From NCBI GenBank assembly GCA_000934455.1, contig KN887684.1, forward strand, positions 5,937 through 27,933: a stretch of 21,997 nt of DNA. The letters run 5' to 3'. Shown one piece after another: positions 7,259 through 19,200 of this stretch. Position 1 is the first letter of the stretch; each line of letters opens with the position of its first letter. This stretch comes from Apostichopus parvimensis. Taxonomy: Eukaryota > Echinodermata > Holothuroidea > Aspidochirotida > Stichopodidae. Made by a program: the position numbers and the translations under genes. The notes under the pieces are model-generated. The model was not told the origin of the DNA and searched no databases. It saw nothing but the letters and a program-made list of their open reading frames with translations.

Positions 7259-10200
7259 GTATGTGGTTACATCATATATCTTTATTCATTTGCCTTGGTC
7301 TTTTATTTCAATTTTATTTAACAGAGTCTGTTCAAAGTATCTCTTACAAGATCCAGCATTAGGTTAGCATCATCATTGATCTCTAGAGTGAGGCAAAATA
7401 TATCCTCAAAACAGAACTAGCATTGTTCGATAAAGGTAGCAAAAGCCTACAGTGGAATGACGAGTCCCTTCCGTACTGGTGTAGAACCTCTGGACATACA
7501 ATCAGCGTCCATGGTCTAGTTGGTTTCGCATAAAAAGAGGGAGGCCGGGGTTCGAATCCCGGTGGAAGCTGGAAGTTTTTTTCACTGTTCTGGAATTTTC
7601 AACTCATTTTATGTGTATATGTTTTTATATATACCTGTATACAACATGTAATTGATGGAGTTTATTCTAGTACACTTTTTGAGGAGAAAAGTCCATAGAT
7701 TTTACAGCTCTAGGTCAATAACTAGCCTGCCTCTGTTTTACACATCTACCATATCTTAGATGACTTTACCTTTGAACGGTTAACAGTACACCACCTTCAG
7801 TTTGTGATGATAGTAGTAGTAGTAAGTTGAGTCTCGTCTATCCGACATGCTCAGTGATTAACCTCCGCCACGTATCACGATCTTGTGCAAGGTTTATTGC
7901 TTCCTCGAAATTGTTAATGTTAACGTCCTTAAATTGCGACTTTATTTTTCCAAGCAAGGTAGTGAAACTTTCCAAGTTTGTGATGATCAACCAAGATAAT
8001 TAGGGAAAAACAAAAGCATTTTCTGCTGGCAATATAAGTTGATTGCTGAACAAAATTTCTGAACATTTTCTGAATCTAACTCTAGAAACCACATCCTCAC
8101 AGCATTTTGTATTGCAAAGATATGAATTTCAAAAAGTTAGTGATATTTCGTAAATTGCATCTGGCAACAGCAGAATGGATGATGTCAGAAGGGAAACTTC
8201 CTATGACAATGTCTTTGTTCTTCTTTATAATTTGTCAATCATTTATTCACAAACAAAAAGTACAGGGAACTTTGACAGCTATGCAAACATTACAGATGTA
8301 TCATGTTTCAGGGATACGTCAACAAGAAGATTATGATAGACTAAGTAAAACTTCAAAAGAGCATTTGCCCAGATGACATCACAGACCCCCTAATGTGATC
8401 CAACTTCCTGGAGTAGTTGAATTTTTAAATAGGTTACCTTCGATCAAACATATCTTGAGTTAGGGACATGATATTGAGATTGGGGTTTCAACTAGCAGTG
8501 ACGGGTGGAATAAATTTCTCATCAATGTAAGTGTCACATTTTTTGTCACCAGAATACTCCTTTAAAGGTGCTGTGTACATATTAGTAGTGAAACTTGAGT
8601 GAATGGGTTACTGTGCATACACAACGTGGATCGTGCCATGTTGCAGAAACAGACCGATCGTACAGTACAGTATGTAATGAATGTAAACACCTAAGAGCAA
8701 CTGAACAAGATAGGGTCTTTAAACTGGCTGGTTGTATTTGCCACCAAAAGTATGTGACTATATCAATACCCCTCAAGACCTTATTTGCAGTTTGTAATTA
8801 CTGTATATATGATACTGGCAGAGACTGAATTTAAAAAAACCCAGTAACCTGGTTTATGATTCAAAGCAAACTCCTATCTTAGGCCTACAGCCTTTGTAGC
8901 AGATTTACCTATCCAAGGGCTTAATTTTGAAAATTTAAATTGGGGGCATTAATTCTTGAGTGTGAGACAAGTGTTCCTTGAGATCGTCCCAGTAGAAGTT
9001 TCAATATTCAGTTACCTGAGTGATTCTAATGTAAAATGCATCAAGAATACCCAAGAATCAATGGAGCCGAACGCTATAATCAGTTCGAAACGAGACCAAG
9101 AGGATGGCTGCAAAAACAGTGACGTCCATTTAATCATTGTTTGTCTTTCTTTACAGTGCCCAAGATGTTGAGTACTTTGCAAATGCAATATATATGGACG
9201 AAAAGCCGGCCATGCGACTCCTAATGGACCTGGGCACTAAGGGACAAACAGTCCGTCATTTGACCTCTTACCTAGAGCATTTAAGACTTGAAAATGCACT
9301 CAAGTTACTGAAGGCACCAGGTAAGTTTCTATTCTTCATTTGACAATCTTTGATGATGGTGATTGTGGTGGTGGTGGTGGTGGTGATGGTGGCAAATAAA
9401 GCCAGATATCCAGGTCATAATCATATTATGTTTGCTCTGGCATCACAAAGGCCTCAAAAAGAAAACATCTTTGGGGACACACTGCAAATCATTTGAAACA
9501 AGAAACGACTTTTCCCTCAATAGGGTTCGTTAGCTTTTCCTGTACGGCAATTTTTTATAAGATCTAAGCTTTTATCCATGTGAATGGCCACTTTTAAAGG
9601 TGGAAAATTATGACAATATGTATGTGAAACAGGTCAAGTGAAACGCAGTGTTTCGATACCGTCTATGACATTCCTCTCGATACTAAAATGTGATAAAGAC
9701 TGTTCCGCAACGGTCTGGAGAGTTGTAATATGTGAGAAAGTATCTGCTGTCAGTTGTCTTTCAGGAACGAAGTAATTATAATAATAATAATAATACATTT
9801 ATATAGAGTTAAATACAACTCTGGAGGAGCAAGGGTCTAAATCGCTAGACAAAAACAGTCACAATTCTACTGTACCGTATTAAAGAAAAAATCTGATCAA
9901 GAATAAATATCTTTAATCTGGACTTAAAGGCTTACGACAGAAGTCGAATTTCTAATAGATAGAGGGAACAGATTCCAACGAACAGGACCGAATTTGCAGA
10001 GAGAACTATCGCCGTAGGATCGCCGTCGAGTATGTGGAATGACCAAAAGATTTTTTTTTAGAACTACGGAGACGTCTAGATGGACGATGGGGATGCGAGA
10101 GAGCGACTCGCTATGAGGAGAGCCGTAGTTAGAGCACAGGCTAAAGTCAGCCAGCAATAACATCCCAGAGTCGGTTTTCATAGAAGTGGTAATAGGATCA

Positions 10201-13200
10201 TGATATGTTTACTGGGTGACTTCATATTGTTTTTTTTACTTTTCCCTCATTCATAGAACAACTCTACTTGTTGAAAGAACCTTCGGATGGCACTTTTCAG
10301 GAAGGGTCAGCCATCACCATCCAGTGCAGCGCCGTCGGCTTCCCTTACCCACGCTACCAGTGGTTTCACATCTTTAAAACCAGAGACGACGGTTCGGTCA
10401 CAAAGAAGCTATCGGACGGCGTCGACAAGGTTTTGAAAATAGCCAAGTTAAAGCAAGAGGATAGCGGTGGCTATTTCTGCCAAATTTATCACATCCTACC
10501 CGATAGAAGCAGACCTCAGGTGCACACCAAAGTGGCATATATCTCAGTTACTCCATCCTATAACAGTAAGTTGAAAAAAACTGAGGTAGTTTGTCCTCCT
10601 TTGTATAAACTGCTGTGTATATATATATTCCTCCCTGCTAAAGACTTGAAGACAAAAACATGTTATGAAAAGATAAAATTGGATACAAAAAAAAAAAACC
10701 TGCTGCACCGATATGCTGCAGATCCTCTTTCATTGACGAAGAAATACAACTTAGACTTGAGTAGTCATGTTTGAATAATATTAATTCACAGGAAGTAAAG
10801 TAACTCTAAAAGATTTACAGCTGACTCATCTCAAAAAATAAAAGTTTGATATTTTTCAACGAAATGTCAAATTCCATCATTCTTTTGTTAGTATTTAATT
10901 AACCTGTTTTGTTGTATAGTTATGTAATCGAGAATAGAGGTAATAGATTGAAGTCTCGAGTATTTTTTCCCTAAATCTGTATCATTCACCACAGGCTCAG
11001 AGGCACAGGCGCCGGTCATCAAGAGGGAACCCAAGTCGGTGACGACTCTGAAAGGAAAGCCGGTTTATCTGGAGTGCAGAGCAGAGGGCAAACCAGAACC
11101 TCAGTACCAGTGGTACAAGCGAGGACACAACAATGAACTGCACAAGAAGGGGAAAGATGTTAAGGTAACAAACAAATAGTTCTCCCGCAACTCCAGTGTT
11201 TAGTAGAGAGTTGGTTGATTTGAATTCTTGGAATGATGACAAATTAAAGGAGGCAAAATCTCCAACCGTCATATTTAGACCTCACATGTTAAAGATGATG
11301 TATGATTACGCATTGTGGTACTATACTGCACCATTATGAGACGCAGGTAGACTACCCCATTATGAGACGCAGGTAAAGTACCCCATTATGAGATGCAGGT
11401 AGACTACCCCATTATGAGACGCAGGTAGACTACCCCATTATGAGACGCAGGTAGACTACCCCATTATGAGACCCAGGTAGACTACCCCATTATGAGACCC
11501 AGGTAGACTACCCCATTATGAGATGCAGGTAGACTACTCCATTATGAGACGCAGGTAGACTATCCCATTATGAGACGCAGGTAGACTACCACATTATGAG
11601 ATGCAGGTAGACTACCCCATTATGAGACGTTGGTAGTCACCCCATTATGAGACGCAGGTAGACTATCCCATTATGAGATGCAGGTAGACTACCCCATTAT
11701 GAGACGCAGGTAGACTACCCCATTATGAGACGCAGGTAGACTACCCCAGTATGAGACGCAGGTAGACTACCCCAGTATCTGTTTCGGTCTAATTGTGACT
11801 GTTAACTTTATTTGTCTTTTTGTACATGACTTCTATTTAGGGAATGAAGACATGACATGGCAAAACCACAGTTTTCCATTGTTATATGGAAGTGGAAGTC
11901 TTGCCAATTTGGTAGTGATGTAGAAATCTCATTGTACAGTTGTGTACATTGAATCTTATTGGGAACAAATTAATCGTTTAGATCTGATGTCTACTTATCT
12001 AAGACTAACTTATTGTGTAGTTGCATCATTTTGCATATGATTGCATGATTTCATTTTTTGTCTCTACTGGTTCTTCTAGTGGGAACAAGCAGATTTTGAC
12101 GATAGTGGATCGTACATCTGCAAAGTCTGGAACAGAAATGGTACAACGTGGAGCAAAGAAGTCACTGTTACTGTTTGTAAGTGCATTTTATGCTTTGTTT
12201 TCACAACCAATATTCAGTGTATTCATTATATGTTAACAGAAATCATATTGATTATGCAATTAATATTCATTACATGTTGAATATTCATGTTATTACCTGG
12301 TTGATATTCAGTGTCATCATGTTATAGCCGACAGCTTATCATCACAGTTACGCTTTAATCGTATATATCGGATATATCCAATAGAAAGTGCACTTCCATG
12401 AATGAACGCACTTCCTCGGTACATATCCTTCACAAAGAAGGACATTTCCAATGGATATATTCTCCTAGCGAGGGTGTGGGCGAGTGGCTGCACCTGGAAT
12501 GGTTAACGGTTCATTGACGGTTTAGTTGAAATACTTTGCTGGTGTTAGAGTTAGCGTATACAGTAGAGATGATAATAATAAGGGAAACATTATTGTGATG
12601 TCCTGTACGGTAGAAATCGGCAAGAAACCAGAAGAGAAGTGAGAAGAAAAACGAGGAAGCTGTAATTTGTTGATGTCTAAAAGTGGAGGGAGGAGGCTTG
12701 AAAGTAGGATAGATTTGGAGTACCGGGAGATTGTTTGCTGAAGAAGGAGAAGAAGAAACCAGGAGGGATAGCTTAAATATGTAACGTTTCACACGGATTT
12801 GTCTCCACGTAATGTATATCCGACTTTCAATTGACGTGCTGTATTATGTTTTCTTCTTTTGTTTTTATAGTGACGGGTGGGCAGCCTCAAGAGGACGCAG
12901 GTAATGGTTCTTTTCATTCATCTTTCAAATAGAATTGTTTATATATCAGAAGTGAGAAAGATACCTGAGAAAGATACCATCATAATCACACATAACTCGT
13001 AGAGCAAACGGTCGTTATAAAAGGGGATCGCATAGAGCACAAATAACTATCAATTTTCTGTGATCATGATAGTGAATCCCTTAGCTGCATGCATCATTCG
13101 TAAAACTCATCATTGGTTCAGTTTTTCTTCACGTTACCAGTATCCAGTGAGAATACCACAAATGTAGTTATGAAAAAATTATTTATTTTGAAATCTCTTT

Positions 13201-16200
13201 CCTGTATCGTCTGTTACAGTGATTAAAATAGAGAGACAACCTGTGGATAGCATCTGTCTGGTTGGTGCCAAGCACACTCTGGAGTGCCAAGCAACAAGTA
13301 AACTGACCCTTCTCTATCAGTGGTACAAAGATGAAAAGCCACTAGAAGGTAAACGATACTTTAACCACGGTAACGTCCTCCCGATTTACAAGGCATCACA
13401 TGCCAGTGTGTCTCGCAGCTGAAATGTTACAATAACTAGCAACGGCTCCAGTCGACTGTATTGAACGTTGTAGCGTCGTCGTGGCATCACACTACACATT
13501 TTTGACGTCACATTTCTATCAGACTGTAGCAGATTGAGTCGTGTTATTTATTTATGTGCGTCGCATACACTGCACTACACATCCCAACACATTTCTGTTA
13601 CACTACGGAATATATATTTCACCAGAGTACAATGTATTTGGTATTTACATAATATGTCATATGCAAAATATTTACATTACCTTTATGCATGCTAGTACAC
13701 ATGGTGCATTCCATCACATAACACTACAGTATGTGACATCACAATGCATTGTACACTACACACTATATTATGTCATTACACATGAGAGTGTTGTGGTCAA
13801 GTGGTTAAGGCAGAGTGGACTTGTGATCTAAGGTTTGCAGGTTAGAGTCCTGGCCAGATCATTACGTTGTTTCCTTGAGCAAGGCACTTTATCTCCATTG
13901 CCTATCTTCACCCAGGTGTATCAATGGGAACTTGCGAGGTAACTCGTAAATATAGTTGGGTTCGCCGGTTTGTGGCTGCGCCCTACGGGAAGTCCCCCAG
14001 AGGACATGTAGCTGTGGTGCACTGTAGTGCCCCAGGAGAGATTAATTGAATTGTGCACACTTTGGTGTGTAGGTGTGACAAGTTACCATTGACCAGGGGT
14101 TAAGTTGTATAGTCATGTGAGGGGACCTTGACCTCAGAACAAGACTATAAACCTTCAACTTAAGAAGTTGTAACGTTACAACATTTATTTACACAACTCT
14201 GAAAATATTAACGTAACAGCACTTTATGCTATTTGACAGGTTCTATATTTTCACATAACATCAATACAGTGTAAGATATGTTTTTATACATCATGGGCTA
14301 ACAACATACCATACGTCACATAGCACCTCATTACGTTACACTCCACATGATATTACATCAAAGCCCATGACACTACACTAATCTCCAGATTACATGGTGT
14401 GTTGACTGGTTTGCTAGGGAATGGTGCCTACTACCTGTCAGATTTTAATAATGCATGTTATGTCACGTTGAATTACGTTCAGGCTTCTACATTACATCCT
14501 ATTTACATAGCACAATATGTTGAGTTACATTACAATTGACATCTGACATTGTCACCTTTTATACTCGAAAATATTGAAATGTATATCCATTGTAAAGTCT
14601 TTTGGCTACCGTCATATTATATTCCGCTATTAAATCTACAGTTAGTTCTGTGTTTAATCTGAAGTGTTTTCAGCCCATTGTTTGACTTCACAGCCAACGA
14701 GACTTGTCAATTAAGTAATTAACTACATGTGGCAAGATCATGCTTTACACTGATTACATCAGATTTCAGAGAAAGAAACGTTTTATTTTGTAGTAATTGT
14801 TAAATAGATTTTTCTTTTGAACACGTTCAGCAGGTACGGCTGTATGGTATATGACGCTGCTATTTATGAAAACTTTTGATATGAATTCTTCCTGTTCCTT
14901 CTTCAACTCCAGGCAAAACCAGCAGCAAGCTTCCATTTGATGCTGTGAAGGCAGAGGACCAAGGGAAGTACTACTGTAAGATTTGCAATAAGGCTGGAGG
15001 GAGCCAGGTCTCAAATTCTGTTAACCTGGAGATTAAACCTACGGAGCCCTTTGTGGGATATTTTGGTATGTTTCTTTACTTTGACCACATTAGACCTTTT
15101 TCTTTTAAAAAGTGTTCAAACTGATTCTCAAGCCTCAAGTTAAATATATATATATATATATATATATGCAACATGTATGGAATGTATCAATGTTAGAGGA
15201 CTTGATCATTTCATTCTTAGCAGGATATTCATAAGATGCATATTCTAACAAAGAAATGTGGTAGCCTGGACATAACACACAAATTAGCCAAGCCAACTCC
15301 TGATCAAAGGCCCTTGGTCAAGTGCAAGGGTGCCTTTCATTTATATTTATTTATATATTAATTTATAACTTTGATTGAATCGTAATGTTCGCCGTAACAG
15401 CATGTGAAAAGAAAGTGATTTAAAAGATATACGGTCCCTTTTTGAAGAAAATTTTTGGGGGGGGGGGGAAGAGGAAACACTTTTTCAACAAGGTGGGGAA
15501 TCTAAGAGAAAAGGTTGTGTAGCATGGCTGTAGCTAATGTATCTTTCTTATGCAATTGCTTTTTGAGTATTTCGTCTTTATTTTTAAAAGATGCAATAAG
15601 CCAGTAATTGTATGTTATCAGTTTAGGAAAAAAACAACTCTCTTCCCACAGTGCATACTTCATTACAGAGCAGCTACCCCTAGCAACAAAAACTGGAATC
15701 CTTTACTATAGGAGCTAACTTTTTTGTTTTGTCTTTTCAATTTAAGAATACTTTTATGCTTGAGCGAAAATGTGATAACCATTAAACGAGAGCTTTGGAA
15801 CATTGGTTTTTACAGCAAACGACAAAGTGGCCCTACTGATCGGAAATAAAGCATACCGTGGCATCGACGCTTTGACAGCGGTGAACCATGACGTTGATAT
15901 GCTCCAAAAGTGTCTGCAGTTGAATCTCAAGTTTAAGTGTCTCTCTTTGATGAACCTGAATCGAAACGACATACAGAAAGCTGTCAGCATCTTCTGCGAC
16001 CTCATCACCGAAAACTCCTACGGTATGCACGCTCAGCTCTCTAAGAAGCGATGGGGAGAACAGTGGTTATTTCCGAGCAAATAAAGGCCCAAGTCGTTTG
16101 TGCACTTCATTAATTGTTATTTGAGTGTTTGGGAGACATCGATTGAAAATTGAATCGCAAACATCTAATTACCGGCCGTTAGTTAAAATTCATCTGGTGA

Positions 16201-19200
16201 ACATGTAGGGCAGTGTCTTAGTCATGGTCTCCATGGCAATCATATTTTGAATAATAATTTGCGAGTTTGGCAAAACTGCGGGAAAAGTGTCTACCGAACT
16301 CATAGAGCTGATTTTTGTGCAGTCTCTATGTTGTTAATACCTTACATGGGTTAAAGTCTACATACCTTCTTTTTTCTTCTTTTTTTTTTGAAGGTTCTTC
16401 TTGATTAGTCGTTGTTTTCAATTTCAGTGGGTATGGTTACCAGCACCTCTCTAGATCCTGTGCAATACCCATGGATTCCCATCTTGGGTTCATATATCAG
16501 CAGTTAAAACTGACTAAATTTTTTCTTTCTTTTTTTGTCTTTGTTAACTTTCTTCTTGTTTAGCTGTGTTTTACTTCAGTGGCCATGGCTTCCAACACCT
16601 TCACAGAACCTACATGGTCCCTGTGGATGCCCATGTCGGGTATACATCAGAGGAAAGTATCTGTGTACAAGATGTCCAAAGACAAATTCAAGAAAAGAAG
16701 CCTGCCCTCAATGCTATGTTTCTAGACATTTGCAGATCACCGTAAGCCTTCTTGTTGTTTAATATCTTGAAGTCGTTGAATTTATTTTCACAGATAGGTA
16801 AAACTGTCCCCCGTGAGTCAACTATAACTTTGGGTCCTCGGATAGAAGAAAGTTAATATTGTCCATTTAATTTTACATTATTCAGTTTCTGTAAAGTTGA
16901 TACCTTGAATTTGTAATATGTGTTGTCTCGCATTAGAAAGTTGTATGGAGAAATAAGGCCCTGGCTTCGCTGAAGATGAGTTTTCATCTTTTCATTTAAC
17001 GAACATCCACCCACCCACCCAGACATTATCTTATAGTTAGGGACAGTTCTCTGAAAATTCATGTTACTAAAACAAGGTATAAAAGCTGTAAGTATTATGT
17101 AATTGCTTTTGAGGTTAGTTTGTGTGTTCCATAAGAATGCACAGTTTTGTCTGAATTATTCGACTCTGTTTTACTGCAAAGTGAACATTTGTTAAGACAA
17201 TACCCAAAAAAAAGTACACAAACAGTAACCCTAAAAAGCATGAATGCTTATTTCATACATTGCTTATTTTTTCATAAAATTGGCTAATTCACCATATTGG
17301 TTTATACCCATTTCTTTTTTGTGTTTTCGATCTTCAGCAATGAAAATGAACGTGGGCCACCCAACACCAACATGGAAAGCTGTGGACGTGGTAACAGCAT
17401 CATCTTCTGTGCCTCGTAAGTATCTTTCTTGGGATGGTGGGATGTATCCCATATTTTGTTCGTTTCAGAGCCAATTTCTGCGAGGGTATTTGAGGAGCTT
17501 TAAAGGAAAGTCAAAATGTCTTGCCTATCATTGGAGTTGTTGGACTCTTGAGGGTTTTAACACTGCATAAACAGTTATGAAAACTGCAAACAATAAATAG
17601 AAACTTTTTTTTTCCCCCTCTACGGTTACAGCAACATCGGATCCGAGGCCTTTGAACTTCGAGGTGAAGGCGGGTACAGGCCAAGGGGTATATTTAGCGA
17701 CTACCTGGTGAAGCGGCTTTGTCAGAAAGAACCCCTCACCAGAATTATCGATCAAGTCAGGCTAGGTGGGTTGATAACAATTTTTTTGGTATAATTGGTC
17801 TTGTTCAATTTGTGGTACTATCAGATCCTAAATTCTGTTAAATGGTACAGTCCATTAACCTGAACTAGCCAAAGATTTACTTGAACCACTATAAATGGGA
17901 AAATAGTCAAACATGTTGAGAAGATCTGATGGAGCTGTTTCTTATGTGAATTGATATTGATATGAGAAAGTCTCTCTACGTCAGAAAATGTCTAATAATC
18001 ATATCACTTACTATATTTACTGATCGATTTAACTTTCATTTTGTGGAAAATCTTCCAATGGTGTCTTAATATTGATCAATTGGTATCAATAGTTTGAGTA
18101 ATATTTGGCGAATTAAACTATAAAAAAAATTGGCATAATTTTATAAAAGAATATGCGATCGCTATTTTGACATTGATCTCGAAGTCAGGTCACATGCACT
18201 CTTTAGTTTCATATAAATGCTGTTGTCTACGGGTAAATTCTCACGCAGACGTCGGTAACGACTCAAAGGCCTGCCGCTTGCAGTTTCCTGCTCTACAGAC
18301 TGATTTGCGCTTCCCTCTCTCACTCCACGACCCCGTCAGAAAACCGGCTTCCTTCGAGGTCAATCAGTTATACGAGAAGTTTTGGAAGCCCCTCATGAGT
18401 AAGTCGTAACCTTTTACTCACTCTCTGTGTTAAAAGTCTTCCCACTTTGCAATTACATGATGTGTAAAACCAGAAATACATGCTGCCCGGAGAGATCAAC
18501 CCTATTTGAAATATCAATATATAAATATATAAATTCCATATTGGTAACATTTATTGTCTGACTTTGACTAGTGTATATTTATAAGTGGTCCCCTTGTCAC
18601 CTTTTTTTTTTGTAAGAACTAATTGTTTTTTGTTTTCCTCTTTAAGTCTTTCTTCCAGTTCTCTAGCCTCTCATTAAAGGATAGATTGTTGCTAAATCGT
18701 AGGCAAGTTTTCTATTTGTAAGAATTATGCTTTTTCAAGGGAGATGAAGTTTTTTAATGGAATCTGTACAAAAATTTAATTTTCAGTGTGAACGTGTTTA
18801 CATTGTCCTGCCATGTCATTAGTACAGAAACTATCAGATCCAAAACAAAGATGTGATTAAACATTGTATAGGGGGAAACAAGATTGATAAATTTGTCAAA
18901 AATAGAGGGAAAGGAGATTGATATCGATTTGATAAAATTCTTAATCAAAAATTGCAATTTGTGGGCTCAATAAATGGACAATCTGGAGTCCTTTGTTTAA
19001 GAACATTAACAAATGAGTCATGACAGCTTTTTCTAAAAAAATATTCCAAAAATTTGTCAAAAATAACTTTTCAGTTTCACTTGAAGCCTAGGAAGGTAAA
19101 TTTAATTTATTAATTTGTTCGTACTAACAGAATGAAATAGAGCCCTTGCGATATGTCAACTTCAAATCATCTTGTCTGCATTTGTTTCTTATAGTTACTG

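Larger units (their letters stand above)
7259..9156 (+). other. MALT1 intron 1
   Basis: A 1,898 bp intron that splits the death domain. It holds a tRNA-like element (7505-7570), a non-LTR retrotransposon remnant (7806-7963) and repeat copy B (8260-8553). Overlapping open frames near 8582-8828 on both strands have no recognisable content. Confidence 0.75.
13349..14912 (+). other. MALT1 intron 7
   Basis: A 1,564 bp phase 1 intron inside Ig domain 3. It holds SINE copy 2 (13784-14149) set in a degenerate ACACTACA/ACATTAC-rich region (about 13545-13780 and 14160-14540). Confidence 0.75.

Noticed and set aside
8582..8828. Overlapping open frames on both strands in MALT1 intron 1
   Set aside because: Cys-rich on the plus strand but with no spacing that fits a known zinc finger; no splice sites that fit the MALT1 phases.
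9924..10181. 85-residue minus-strand open frame in MALT1 intron 2
   Set aside because: Lies in probable interspersed repeat sequence with no recognisable domain.
11333..11773. CRISPR-like array
   Set aside because: Units are contiguous with no unique spacers, and the host is an animal; it is a minisatellite.
15754..16030. Minus-strand open frames opposite MALT1 exon 9
   Set aside because: Shadow of the caspase-like coding exon, which has clear homology on the plus strand.
16535..16762. Alternative plus-strand frame through MALT1 exon 10 with a Cys-rich reading
   Set aside because: It is a shifted frame; the SGHG and LDICR catalytic motifs are in the frame set by exon 9.
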